DNA of 18,756 nucleotides from Wuchereria bancrofti (lineage: Eukaryota; Nematoda; Chromadorea; Rhabditida; Onchocercidae), in the NCBI GenBank assembly GCA_005281725.1, contig SSBO01000062.1, positions 1-18,756 of the forward strand, read 5' to 3'. Both the position numbers and the translations under genes were made by a program. Within the stretch, counting starts at the first letter, position 1; the number at the start of each line of letters is the position of its first letter. The notes beneath the pieces were generated by a model that was given only the letters and a program-made list of their open reading frames with translations, was not told where the DNA came from and searched no databases. Below are positions 6,300 to 17,314 of the stretch, piece after piece.

Positions 6300-6910
6300 G
6301 TAAGTCTGCTTGTTCGTTTAAATTTCGTATTGAAAACAATGTAAATATGTTAACTTTTGTTTTCCTTATGAATTCCGTTTTTTTCGTATTTCATTTCAGC
6401 TTTTCAGTAATTTTAATTAAATTCAGATACGATAACAGTAAAAAAAATTTAATTTTCTCGCGGCCGTAAATCATAGATTTAGGTTATTTGAGAATTCTAT
6501 TTTCTACTGATTGGTAATTTCTCCTGAAATCTCAAAACTTAATATAAGAATTGAAAACCCGAGAGTTTATTTGGTACTCACCTTACTTACTTCGTCACAA
6601 TTAATGTTACAAAGTAGATTACTTATTTAAGTTGGCTGGTAATTTTCTTTGGGACCGGAAGTCTTGAATTTTTCTATCGAAACTTTTTGGAATTATCGAG
6701 GTAGCAATTCCTTCAAAGTTTATGACACTTTGATTTCATATGTATCACCACATTGATCCATAATCTATCTACTTAAGTTCCATGAAAAAAAAGTAATAGT
6801 ATGAGTTAACTGTATCACTATCAAGCATGTTATAACTTACGAAATTCGACTGAAATTTGGTAGAGTTGTTTTTGTCTCAAATTTAAATCTTTAGAAACAA
6901 CTCATTCTAG
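6300..6910. other. Intron-like sequence, no gene seen
   Basis: It follows the donor at 6300. It is AT-rich with scattered short frames only. It may include decayed upstream retrotransposon sequence, but I cannot align any to reverse transcriptase or RNase H. Confidence 0.45.
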
Positions 6911-7277
6911 CTTCCTTTAATTGTCCAATTATTATTCATTAATGTACTTATTTGGATACCCAAAGGCAGAACTGAAGTTAAACGAATAATAAACAGATGT
7001 CGAATCTGTAAACGTTGGAACTCCAGATCGTTCAAATTACTACCGATGGCAAGTCTTCCGGGAACTCGTGTGAATCGATCTAGAGCCTTCGCACGTGTCG
7101 GCGTAGATTATTTTGGTCCTCTTTCAATCAAAGGTAATAGTGTGTCAACAAAAAGGTAGGTAATATTATTCACATGCTTTACGATGAGAGAGACATGCAT
7201 TTCGAATTAGCGAATAGCAATTGCATGCTATTCGGAGATTCATTGCAAGACGAGGATATCCCGAACTATTCTATTTC
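6911..7277 (+). pseudogene. Pao/BEL-type LTR retrotransposon integrase, decayed fragment
   Basis: Integrase inserts the element's DNA copy into the host genome. The first frame reads WIPKGRTEVKRII, the zinc-finger Cys pair CRICKRWN, a linker with MASLPGTRVNRS, and VGVDYFGPL, whose Asp is the first of the D-D-E triad. This is the usual order in Pao/BEL elements. A TAG at 7157-7159 interrupts it; ILFTCFTMR follows in the same frame. Similarity then moves to the next frame (HFELANSN) and to the third (RRFIARRGYPELF, from 7221). That makes one stop and two frameshifts in about 120 bases. The n at 7278 cuts it just before the second Asp, so D2 and E are absent. No reverse transcriptase, gag or paired LTR is seen. 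Confidence 0.8.
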
Positions 7278-7278
7278 N
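7278..7278. other. Assembly junction (n): direction reverses
   Basis: Forward unit U stops here and the minus-strand copies begin (7279 pairs with 5949). Confidence 0.9.
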
Positions 7279-7400
7279 CTATTGTTCAAGTAACTCATTA
7301 TCATCTAACTAAACGATTTCTTCTTTGTAAAAATGTGATTATAAACCACTCCTACATCTATATATATATATATATAATGCATCAATTTTTGTTGGATTTA

Positions 7401-7484
7401 TCAAGATTGTACAGTTGCTTCTGTTAATAAAGAATTATTCTCTTCCTCTGTTACCCCACATACATCTACATTCAACGAATCTCC
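7401..7484 (-). CDS. Last exon of unidentified gene (copy)
   Basis: Copy of 5744-5827, complete. Confidence 0.5.
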   Translation of the reverse strand, partial: GDSLNVDVCGVTEEENNSLLTEATVQS

Positions 7485-8077
7485 CTGCAATCAACAACCT
7501 CTTCCGAAATAATAAATTAAATTATCAAATCTTCCAAGAGAAATTTTGCTTCCACAACAATTAGGTTTAATTTATTTCTTGTATTTAAGAATGTAATCAT
7601 GCTTCAATTGAACCGAAACTTTTTATGAACTCTGCAGACATTTCAATTGCGGCAATAAGGAGATTTAAAATGGAAAGTGAGATGAAATTTACAATAAAAT
7701 TGCAAAACGTACAAAAACGCATAACAAAAAAATGATAGAGATGACAAAATCTCAATGAAGCTAATTAAAGAAAATAATGACAAAATGCAAGATAATTATT
7801 TTAGTAATACTTTAATGTATGATATTAAAACCGAACATCTAATCATTTTGATTATTGACCATTGTTATCAGAATGATAGTTACAATAATTAATGCTTGTT
7901 ACTAACTCCCAGATCTCAGCTATAAAATACTATGATTAAACCAGAAACAGTGATGAGCAACACAAAAATATATGTTCTCCATAGTGCAATAAAAAGAAAT
8001 TGATAAGACATTCTTTTCAATTTTTACCGATTAGTTCTTGTTAATCAGTCACAGAAAGTACATTTTGAAGTACTTAC

Positions 8078-8186
8078 ATTATCCGAAAAAGCACGACGAG
8101 TTCTACCGTTTCTGTCATGAATAATACAAAGAAAAAAAGATGCAACAAACTTAAAAGAATTTCTTGCTGCACCTACTACTAATATC
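8078..8186 (-). CDS. Penultimate exon of unidentified gene (copy)
   Basis: Copy of 5042-5150, complete with donor and acceptor. Confidence 0.5.
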
Positions 8187-8329
8187 CTTTGAAAAAGATA
8201 AAATGAATGAACAACACTAATATACTAATCGAGAACAGTAATCGTACGGTATTTCATATATCGTGACATACTGATAAGACATTCTTCTAGAACATCTAAT
8301 CATTTTGAGTTCGGATGTACGTTGTGTAC

Positions 8330-8404
8330 ATCCAACCTCTGTACACAACGTACAACCAAACCTTCTTGTGCATCAGTCAGTTGCATTATATCAGCAAATG
8401 GCCA
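8330..8404 (-). pseudogene. SKI2: SKI2 C-terminal fragment (copy)
   Basis: Copy of 4824-4898, with the same inverted filler after QRLD. Confidence 0.75.
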
Positions 8405-8952
8405 AAAATATATATAATTTAATTAAAATTATAATTTAATTAACAACTTAATTTTAACATAATTTAATTTAAATTATAATACAAGAGATGGTTCTTATAG
8501 TCGTGATGCTAAAGAAAATGTGAATTTATTACAGCTAATCAACTGCAAATCTGAAGAAAACCTAGTGAGATAGTTTGCAAGCAGCAAAGATAGAATGGCA
8601 TTAAAATTAAAAAAGAAAATCTTAAAAGCTTCAAGGAGATAAGAACAAACTGTAGGAACGAATTTAGCCAACAAAGATAAAGCACAATTAAATTTCTCAA
8701 CAATTTGACGAACAAATAGATTTAATGGATATCTCAGTGGTTAGCACCGCAAACCTTCTTTAAGGACTTAATACACAGCTTTTTGTGGTTGGAAAAATGA
8801 AATTTCATGAAATATTAAATAGTCATTTGGCCAAACATTTTTTGCCTATATTTTAATAAATCATACATGAAAATAAGTTTTCTTCATCTAGCATGCTAAT
8901 ATCACAAACTAAATTTTAACAGAACTATCGAAAATGCAAGCAACAGGCTGAG

Positions 8953-9080
8953 CAGTTGTATATCACCTGTTATGAGACCAACATCTTCAAAAATGAGCTT
9001 AAATTCGCGAAATTTCTGATTTGAAAGCGCTTTTATCTGATTTGAAAAATTCTGATTTGAAAGGCGATGTATATATTGCT
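8953..9080 (-). pseudogene. SKI2: SKI2 motif Ia exon with insertion (copy)
   Basis: Copy of 4148-4275. It carries the same three 11-mers, so the insertion predates or is shared by all copies. Confidence 0.75.
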
Positions 9081-9133
9081 CTGTAGAAGGGTGAAATTGA
9101 AATTTCCATTATTAAGAAATATGAATAATAATT

Positions 9134-9134
9134 N
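9134..9134. other. Assembly junction (n)
   Basis: The source coordinate jumps from 4095 back to 5784, so 4095-5784 is read twice. Confidence 0.9.
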
Positions 9135-9768
9135 TCCTCTGTTACCCCACATACATCTACATTCAACGAATCTCCCTGCAATCAACAACCTCTTCCGAAA
9201 TAATAAATTAAATTATCAAATCTTCCAAGAGAAATTTTGCTTCCACAACAATTAGGTTTAATTTATTTCTTGTATTTAAGAATGTAATCATGCTTCAATT
9301 GAACCGAAACTTTTTATGAACTCTGCAGACATTTCAATTGCGGCAATAAGGAGATTTAAAATGGAAAGTGAGATGAAATTTACAATAAAATTGCAAAACG
9401 TACAAAAACGCATAACAAAAAAATGATAGAGATGACAAAATCTCAATGAAGCTAATTAAAGAAAATAATGACAAAATGCAAGATAATTATTTTAGTAATA
9501 CTTTAATGTATGATATTAAAACCGAACATCTAATCATTTTGATTATTGACCATTGTTATCAGAATGATAGTTACAATAATTAATGCTTGTTACTAACTCC
9601 CAGATCTCAGCTATAAAATACTATGATTAAACCAGAAACAGTGATGAGCAACACAAAAATATATGTTCTCCATAGTGCAATAAAAAGAAATTGATAAGAC
9701 ATTCTTTTCAATTTTTACCGATTAGTTCTTGTTAATCAGTCACAGAAAGTACATTTTGAAGTACTTAC

Positions 9769-9877
9769 ATTATCCGAAAAAGCACGACGAGTTCTACCGT
9801 TTCTGTCATGAATAATACAAAGAAAAAAAGATGCAACAAACTTAAAAGAATTTCTTGCTGCACCTACTACTAATATC
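9769..9877 (-). CDS. Penultimate exon of unidentified gene (copy)
   Basis: Copy of 5042-5150. Its partner last exon is cut after 41 bases (9135-9175) by the n. Confidence 0.45.
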
Positions 9878-10020
9878 CTTTGAAAAAGATAAAATGAATG
9901 AACAACACTAATATACTAATCGAGAACAGTAATCGTACGGTATTTCATATATCGTGACATACTGATAAGACATTCTTCTAGAACATCTAATCATTTTGAG
10001 TTCGGATGTACGTTGTGTAC

Positions 10021-10095
10021 ATCCAACCTCTGTACACAACGTACAACCAAACCTTCTTGTGCATCAGTCAGTTGCATTATATCAGCAAATGGCCA
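10021..10095 (-). pseudogene. SKI2: SKI2 C-terminal fragment (copy)
   Basis: Copy of 4824-4898. Confidence 0.75.
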
Positions 10096-10643
10096 AAAAT
10101 ATATATAATTTAATTAAAATTATAATTTAATTAACAACTTAATTTTAACATAATTTAATTTAAATTATAATACAAGAGATGGTTCTTATAGTCGTGATGC
10201 TAAAGAAAATGTGAATTTATTACAGCTAATCAACTGCAAATCTGAAGAAAACCTAGTGAGATAGTTTGCAAGCAGCAAAGATAGAATGGCATTAAAATTA
10301 AAAAAGAAAATCTTAAAAGCTTCAAGGAGATAAGAACAAACTGTAGGAACGAATTTAGCCAACAAAGATAAAGCACAATTAAATTTCTCAACAATTTGAC
10401 GAACAAATAGATTTAATGGATATCTCAGTGGTTAGCACCGCAAACCTTCTTTAAGGACTTAATACACAGCTTTTTGTGGTTGGAAAAATGAAATTTCATG
10501 AAATATTAAATAGTCATTTGGCCAAACATTTTTTGCCTATATTTTAATAAATCATACATGAAAATAAGTTTTCTTCATCTAGCATGCTAATATCACAAAC
10601 TAAATTTTAACAGAACTATCGAAAATGCAAGCAACAGGCTGAG

Positions 10644-10771
10644 CAGTTGTATATCACCTGTTATGAGACCAACATCTTCAAAAATGAGCTTAAATTCGCG
10701 AAATTTCTGATTTGAAAGCGCTTTTATCTGATTTGAAAAATTCTGATTTGAAAGGCGATGTATATATTGCT
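10644..10771 (-). pseudogene. SKI2: SKI2 motif Ia exon with insertion (copy)
   Basis: Copy of 4148-4275. Confidence 0.75.
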
Positions 10772-10989
10772 CTGTAGAAGGGTGAAATTGAAATTTCCAT
10801 TATTAAGAAATATGAATAATAATTCAAACCACTTCTTTAACAGACTACTTTAACAGGCTACCGATTGCTGCAATAAATGAATCATACGTGTTTTGAGCTT
10901 GTTGTAGAATGACTGCTCATTAGACCTTTTGCTTATGACTTCCTCAGATGAAGTCGCGATGCTCACAACCATTAAATCACTTAAGTTTT

Positions 10990-10990
10990 N
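10990..10990. other. Assembly junction (n)
   Basis: The source coordinate jumps from 3930 (edge of the A-rich tract) back to 5492. Confidence 0.9.
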
Positions 10991-11332
10991 TAGAGATGAC
11001 AAAATCTCAATGAAGCTAATTAAAGAAAATAATGACAAAATGCAAGATAATTATTTTAGTAATACTTTAATGTATGATATTAAAACCGAACATCTAATCA
11101 TTTTGATTATTGACCATTGTTATCAGAATGATAGTTACAATAATTAATGCTTGTTACTAACTCCCAGATCTCAGCTATAAAATACTATGATTAAACCAGA
11201 AACAGTGATGAGCAACACAAAAATATATGTTCTCCATAGTGCAATAAAAAGAAATTGATAAGACATTCTTTTCAATTTTTACCGATTAGTTCTTGTTAAT
11301 CAGTCACAGAAAGTACATTTTGAAGTACTTAC

Positions 11333-11441
11333 ATTATCCGAAAAAGCACGACGAGTTCTACCGTTTCTGTCATGAATAATACAAAGAAAAAAAGATGCAA
11401 CAAACTTAAAAGAATTTCTTGCTGCACCTACTACTAATATC
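11333..11441 (-). CDS. Penultimate exon of unidentified gene (copy)
   Basis: Copy of 5042-5150. The last exon is not in this segment. Confidence 0.45.
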
Positions 11442-11584
11442 CTTTGAAAAAGATAAAATGAATGAACAACACTAATATACTAATCGAGAACAGTAATCGT
11501 ACGGTATTTCATATATCGTGACATACTGATAAGACATTCTTCTAGAACATCTAATCATTTTGAGTTCGGATGTACGTTGTGTAC

Positions 11585-11659
11585 ATCCAACCTCTGTACA
11601 CAACGTACAACCAAACCTTCTTGTGCATCAGTCAGTTGCATTATATCAGCAAATGGCCA
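11585..11659 (-). pseudogene. SKI2: SKI2 C-terminal fragment (copy)
   Basis: Copy of 4824-4898. Confidence 0.75.
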
Positions 11660-12207
11660 AAAATATATATAATTTAATTAAAATTATAATTTAATTAACA
11701 ACTTAATTTTAACATAATTTAATTTAAATTATAATACAAGAGATGGTTCTTATAGTCGTGATGCTAAAGAAAATGTGAATTTATTACAGCTAATCAACTG
11801 CAAATCTGAAGAAAACCTAGTGAGATAGTTTGCAAGCAGCAAAGATAGAATGGCATTAAAATTAAAAAAGAAAATCTTAAAAGCTTCAAGGAGATAAGAA
11901 CAAACTGTAGGAACGAATTTAGCCAACAAAGATAAAGCACAATTAAATTTCTCAACAATTTGACGAACAAATAGATTTAATGGATATCTCAGTGGTTAGC
12001 ACCGCAAACCTTCTTTAAGGACTTAATACACAGCTTTTTGTGGTTGGAAAAATGAAATTTCATGAAATATTAAATAGTCATTTGGCCAAACATTTTTTGC
12101 CTATATTTTAATAAATCATACATGAAAATAAGTTTTCTTCATCTAGCATGCTAATATCACAAACTAAATTTTAACAGAACTATCGAAAATGCAAGCAACA
12201 GGCTGAG

Positions 12208-12335
12208 CAGTTGTATATCACCTGTTATGAGACCAACATCTTCAAAAATGAGCTTAAATTCGCGAAATTTCTGATTTGAAAGCGCTTTTATCTGATTTGA
12301 AAAATTCTGATTTGAAAGGCGATGTATATATTGCT
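12208..12335 (-). pseudogene. SKI2: SKI2 motif Ia exon with insertion (copy)
   Basis: Copy of 4148-4275, here joined through the full intron to the Walker A exon copy. Confidence 0.75.
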
Positions 12336-12762
12336 CTGTAGAAGGGTGAAATTGAAATTTCCATTATTAAGAAATATGAATAATAATTCAAACCACTTCT
12401 TTAACAGACTACTTTAACAGGCTACCGATTGCTGCAATAAATGAATCATACGTGTTTTGAGCTTGTTGTAGAATGACTGCTCATTAGACCTTTTGCTTAT
12501 GACTTCCTCAGATGAAGTCGCGATGCTCACAACCATTAAATCACTTAAGTTTTTTTTGTTTTTTTTGTTTCGTTTTAAGTTTTTTTGTTAAATCATTTTT
12601 TTTAAAAGTTTTGTCACATTGTTAGTAACTTAGTCTTCATGATGAGGGAACTATCATGACTATAATTAAAGCATTTATAATGCTGTGAGAGAAACTGAGC
12701 AATAAAACCTAGTCCCAATTTTTTATATTAAAACTGCTTATATATTTAAAAATTAGCTTTAC

Positions 12763-12908
12763 CTAGTTTTATATAAATTACACAAAGCAACAGCATATTC
12801 AGCAACAACGGTTTTGCCAGCCGAAGTATGAGCGGCAATAAATACAGAATCTCCACGATCTAAACAGACAACTGCCTGTTGCTGGAATGGATCCAGTTCA
12901 AGCGGATA
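12763..12908 (-). pseudogene. SKI2: SKI2 Walker A exon (copy)
   Basis: Copy of 3575-3720. It is the only second copy of this exon. Confidence 0.8.
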
Positions 12909-13241
12909 CTAAAATAAGCAATTTATTAGCAACAATAGACGGTAGGTTGAGAAGCATTTAGCACTTTATAAAATTATTGAACATCATTGTCTTACAACAT
13001 ATTGTTATATTTATACCTTAAGAATAAACACGATAAGCACGACCATATATAGATTTGCTGAAGGAGAATCATGGAACCAGTTGTATCACCATATATTCAT
13101 TTAATCTATCCAGTAAATAGATATTTGTTATTACGACTGCCTCTTGGGGAAAACAACTAAAACTAAACTGCTTTCGAGCTGCAATTTGGAGTTATTAAAC
13201 CGATGTCGATGTATAACAAATGCATTTTTTTTGCCCAATGT

Positions 13242-13489
13242 TCAATGAAAATTCAAAAAGTCTTGCCTAGAATTCTTTATCCACTTCTTTATCAATTTCT
13301 CCAATACCTTTAGAGTCGTCTCCAAGCGTTTTTGAAGAGCATTTGGACTACTGATGTTCACAGATTCCAGCAAATTAGACAAATTATCATCAACGCAATG
13401 AACATTGTTTTGAAGAATTTCGTAAATGTCACCTTCAGTGAGACCATTAATTCCAGGGATGCGAAAGAGTAGTTCAGATGTGGAGCATT
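13242..13489 (-). CDS. Unidentified exon (copy of 2994-3241)
   Basis: Full copy with an identical protein (ECSTSELLFRIPGINGL onward) and the same stop. Confidence 0.5.
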
Positions 13490-13570
13490 CTGCAACATAA
13501 ACAAGATAAGTTTGAAACATTGGAATGTTTCAAAGGTTAAAAAAATTCCGTAATTCCTACAGATCCACAT

Positions 13571-13643
13571 TATTTTTGATTTAATATCTTCAACATCTAT
13601 AATGTTGGCAGGTAAAAAAGTCGCACCCTGATCCGTTTTTTTC
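13571..13643 (-). CDS. Putative exon (copy of 2840-2912)
   Basis: Identical copy of the ATFLPANIIDVEDIK exon. Confidence 0.4.
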
Positions 13644-13674
13644 CTACAAAATCACAACTGGAGGTTTCGCAAAT

Positions 13675-13804
13675 TCATGCTTTTAGATTTCGATTGGTTT
13701 TAAAACTAAAACGGTCTTTTAGGTATTCAATATCCGATAACGGTTTTGGTGTTCTGAAATTCGATGATTTTCTCTGAATGGTGATGAGATTTCAAAGAGT
13801 AGAC
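13675..13804 (-). pseudogene. Putative two-frame exon (copy of 2679-2808)
   Basis: Identical copy; see 2679-2808. Confidence 0.35.
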
Positions 13805-14417
13805 CTACAAAATTAACATAGCAATTGAAGTAACCAACCACTGCTATGAATCAGCTAATTTACAAGATTCCAATAATGGAAGCATAACAAAATAATTCAG
13901 ATTAAAGCGCACGCTAAAATGTTGCTTTAAAATTGAATATTGTTAAATGTTACCATGTAATTCAGCGAAATGTTCATAGTCGTAAAATAAGAGATAACGC
14001 GTATGTAGTCATATATACACGTTTACAATAACACCTAACGACTCAATTTAATTCAATATATAAACTGATATCATTTGAAAGTGAAGTGACAATAAAAATA
14101 TTTATTATCTATAGCAAAACTTGCATGGCTCTCTCTGCATTAAACTGTTTAAAAATTTGATGCCATTTAAACTACCAGGAAATTGACCTAATTAAAGTCG
14201 AAATGAAGAGTCCAATAGCTTGCACAATCAGACCTTTACTAACACTCAACTATATCCATATGTAATTGTATACCAGACTTTTGGGTAATGCCTTACAAAT
14301 ATAATGGAATTAAATTCAAGATGCTAAGAAGTCATTCTTGTAATACTTTTGTTTGAATTGCAAATATAAAATATGCAATGACATGGTTTTATATATCTGA
14401 ATTTAAAGAAAAATACC

Positions 14418-14645
14418 TTATGTTTCTGAAATTCCATATTTTTTGACACATCCAGCAATTAATTTCAATGCAACACTCCGGAAAACAAATTCCGCCCCTG
14501 TTTGAATCTCTTTTTCCAATCTTTGTAATCGTTAACCGCTGACTCCTGATTCTTCGAGCAACACTTAGAGTTTTTGAGCCATATATCCGAGTTCATCCCA
14601 GTATCTTGATTTTACAACAAATTTGAAACCAGTTCTATCTTTAAT
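14418..14645 (-). pseudogene. Stop-interrupted coding block (copy of 1838-2065)
   Basis: Identical copy, with the same two internal TAA codons. Confidence 0.55.
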
Positions 14646-14972
14646 TTAGTATTGATTGGTGAACATTCATTACTTAAATATTATTAAAAACGCCATTTTC
14701 ACGATGCAAATTAGTAATTAAGAAATGTAAGATATCCACATTACTGTTCTCACATTTAATTATGAATTTTTAACCATAGTATCATTATGAAATCTCTACC
14801 GACAAACGCAATTTCTCGCTGGTCTAACCACTAAATTATTACAGAATACAGCAGGGTTATCACAGAGTTTCAACGACTGTCGTTAGAAAAATTTTATAAA
14901 AAAAAGGTAAAGAACAATCTTGATAAAAAAAATTGATTAAATGAAAATATAACAGTATATAAAAATTTTTTT

Positions 14973-15085
14973 TCATAATTTTATATTCTCGATTTTTTTC
15001 GCTTCAAATCAAAAAGCTTTCGGATACTTTGCTTATAAATTAAACTTTTTAAAATTCAACAAATTTTATTCCCGCTCTAGCAATA
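14973..15085 (-). pseudogene. Decayed paralogue (partial copy of 1381-1510)
   Basis: Copy of 1398-1510, cut by the n at 15086 in the middle of the NGIARAG segment. Confidence 0.5.
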
Positions 15086-15086
15086 N
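15086..15086. other. Assembly junction (n)
   Basis: The source coordinate jumps from 1398 back to 3096. A frame spanning this n fuses two unrelated pieces and is artificial. Confidence 0.9.
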
Positions 15087-15189
15087 TCATCAACGCAATG
15101 AACATTGTTTTGAAGAATTTCGTAAATGTCACCTTCAGTGAGACCATTAATTCCAGGGATGCGAAAGAGTAGTTCAGATGTGGAGCATT
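15087..15189 (-). CDS. Unidentified exon, 5' part (copy of 2994-3096)
   Basis: Cut by the n at 15086 after 103 bases. Confidence 0.4.
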
Positions 15190-15270
15190 CTGCAACATAA
15201 ACAAGATAAGTTTGAAACATTGGAATGTTTCAAAGGTTAAAAAAATTCCGTAATTCCTACAGATCCACAT

Positions 15271-15343
15271 TATTTTTGATTTAATATCTTCAACATCTAT
15301 AATGTTGGCAGGTAAAAAAGTCGCACCCTGATCCGTTTTTTTC
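15271..15343 (-). CDS. Putative exon (copy of 2840-2912)
   Basis: Identical copy. Confidence 0.4.
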
Positions 15344-15374
15344 CTACAAAATCACAACTGGAGGTTTCGCAAAT

Positions 15375-15504
15375 TCATGCTTTTAGATTTCGATTGGTTT
15401 TAAAACTAAAACGGTCTTTTAGGTATTCAATATCCGATAACGGTTTTGGTGTTCTGAAATTCGATGATTTTCTCTGAATGGTGATGAGATTTCAAAGAGT
15501 AGAC
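15375..15504 (-). pseudogene. Putative two-frame exon (copy of 2679-2808)
   Basis: Identical copy. Confidence 0.35.
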
Positions 15505-16117
15505 CTACAAAATTAACATAGCAATTGAAGTAACCAACCACTGCTATGAATCAGCTAATTTACAAGATTCCAATAATGGAAGCATAACAAAATAATTCAG
15601 ATTAAAGCGCACGCTAAAATGTTGCTTTAAAATTGAATATTGTTAAATGTTACCATGTAATTCAGCGAAATGTTCATAGTCGTAAAATAAGAGATAACGC
15701 GTATGTAGTCATATATACACGTTTACAATAACACCTAACGACTCAATTTAATTCAATATATAAACTGATATCATTTGAAAGTGAAGTGACAATAAAAATA
15801 TTTATTATCTATAGCAAAACTTGCATGGCTCTCTCTGCATTAAACTGTTTAAAAATTTGATGCCATTTAAACTACCAGGAAATTGACCTAATTAAAGTCG
15901 AAATGAAGAGTCCAATAGCTTGCACAATCAGACCTTTACTAACACTCAACTATATCCATATGTAATTGTATACCAGACTTTTGGGTAATGCCTTACAAAT
16001 ATAATGGAATTAAATTCAAGATGCTAAGAAGTCATTCTTGTAATACTTTTGTTTGAATTGCAAATATAAAATATGCAATGACATGGTTTTATATATCTGA
16101 ATTTAAAGAAAAATACC

Positions 16118-16345
16118 TTATGTTTCTGAAATTCCATATTTTTTGACACATCCAGCAATTAATTTCAATGCAACACTCCGGAAAACAAATTCCGCCCCTG
16201 TTTGAATCTCTTTTTCCAATCTTTGTAATCGTTAACCGCTGACTCCTGATTCTTCGAGCAACACTTAGAGTTTTTGAGCCATATATCCGAGTTCATCCCA
16301 GTATCTTGATTTTACAACAAATTTGAAACCAGTTCTATCTTTAAT
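16118..16345 (-). pseudogene. Stop-interrupted coding block (copy of 1838-2065)
   Basis: Identical copy, with the same TAA codons. Confidence 0.55.
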
Positions 16346-16672
16346 TTAGTATTGATTGGTGAACATTCATTACTTAAATATTATTAAAAACGCCATTTTC
16401 ACGATGCAAATTAGTAATTAAGAAATGTAAGATATCCACATTACTGTTCTCACATTTAATTATGAATTTTTAACCATAGTATCATTATGAAATCTCTACC
16501 GACAAACGCAATTTCTCGCTGGTCTAACCACTAAATTATTACAGAATACAGCAGGGTTATCACAGAGTTTCAACGACTGTCGTTAGAAAAATTTTATAAA
16601 AAAAAGGTAAAGAACAATCTTGATAAAAAAAATTGATTAAATGAAAATATAACAGTATATAAAAATTTTTTT

Positions 16673-16802
16673 TCATAATTTTATATTCTCGATTTTTTTC
16701 GCTTCAAATCAAAAAGCTTTCGGATACTTTGCTTATAAATTAAACTTTTTAAAATTCAACAAATTTTATTCCCGCTCTAGCAATACCGTTTGTAAAAACA
16801 AA
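16673..16802 (-). pseudogene. Decayed paralogue (copy of 1381-1510)
   Basis: Full copy, about 930 bases downstream (minus sense) of its better-preserved relative at 17758-17315 and in the same orientation. In the natural order the two are therefore a tandem pair. Confidence 0.55.
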
Positions 16803-17120
16803 TTTAATAACCCTTTCTTACTGCTCTGCTTCTTTGCGAAACAAAGTAGGTTTCCTTCCTTGACAGTTCAGATCGTTGACTTCTTTGCCTTCGATACTGG
16901 TAGATTCTCGAATCTGTACTGGTTCCGTTCTGTGTACGTGTACCGTGGGAGTCTTCGTGAAATACTTTATTATTCAAACCTCAAACTTGGGTAATTAAAC
17001 CACAGATTAACATTAAAAATTATACAACATTACAATAACGAGTTGATACATAACACACGAATATAACTTAATTATAAAACATTTAAAGATGTAAGCAAGC
17101 TAGACACTTCCCAACCGAGC

Positions 17121-17314
17121 CATACCATTACAAGATACTATAAATGGCTTTGTAAGGAAGAAAATTGGGAGGGATTTTTTGGATGTTAAGGTTACAAAGT
17201 AGATTAAAATCACTTAAAACAGTAATCTTTGTTCATTACATCATAGCTTCGCCATTGTGGCGACACCGTTCCAAGAACTCTAATAGAACACCAATCATTT
17301 ATAAAACAAATCAT
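17121..17314. other. Single-copy spacer, no gene seen
   Basis: Lies between the repeated locus and the stop codon of the flank remnant. No protein-like frame; no LTR end or target duplication recognised. Confidence 0.5.

Larger units (their letters stand above)
1063..7277 (+). repeat. Unit U: reference forward copy of the locus
   Basis: Longest uninterrupted copy, 6,215 bases without an n. All other sequence in the window except 17121-18756 is a reverse-complement part of it. All coding remnants recognised in it read forward. Confidence 0.95.
7279..9133 (-). repeat. Reverse-complement copy of 4095-5949
   Basis: Pairs as i + j = 13228; 1,855 bases, no net length change. Contents on the minus strand: last exon 7401-7484, penultimate exon 8078-8186, SKI2 C-terminal piece 8330-8404, AT-only tract 8405-8483, and disrupted motif Ia exon 8953-9080. 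Confidence 0.97.
9135..10989 (-). repeat. Reverse-complement copy of 3930-5784
   Basis: Pairs as i + j = 14919; again exactly 1,855 bases, offset 165 bases from the previous copy. Contents: partial last exon 9135-9175, penultimate exon 9769-9877, SKI2 C-terminal piece 10021-10095, disrupted motif Ia exon 10644-10771, intronic small frame 10850-10972. Confidence 0.97.
10991..15085 (-). repeat. Reverse-complement copy of 1398-5492
   Basis: Pairs as i + j = 16483; 4,095 bases, the longest reverse copy. Contents: penultimate exon 11333-11441, SKI2 C-terminal piece 11585-11659, motif Ia exon 12208-12335, intronic frame 12414-12536, Walker A exon 12763-12908, unknown exons 13242-13489, 13571-13643 and 13675-13804, interrupted block 14418-14645, decayed paralogue 14973-15085. 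Confidence 0.97.
15087..17120 (-). repeat. Reverse-complement copy of 1063-3096, continuous with single-copy flank
   Basis: Pairs as i + j = 18183; 2,034 bases. Contents: partial unknown exon 15087-15189, exons 15271-15343 and 15375-15504, interrupted block 16118-16345, decayed paralogue 16673-16802, LTR-like stretch 16804-17120. At 17120/17121 there is no n, so this segment gives the natural left neighbour of U. Confidence 0.97.

Noticed and set aside
10929..11147. Open frame crossing the n at 10990, and similar ones at 7221-7427, 8999-9181 and 9067-9255
   Set aside because: Each spans an artificial junction, so the protein does not exist as one sequence.
15049..15270. A fused protein across the n at 15086
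   Set aside because: It joins a shadow frame of one segment to part of an unrelated block across an assembly junction.
1..17120. A natural giant inverted repeat or palindromic transposon
   Set aside because: All boundaries coincide with n, the pieces overlap in a staggered way, and there is no length divergence. A mis-assembled single locus explains this better.
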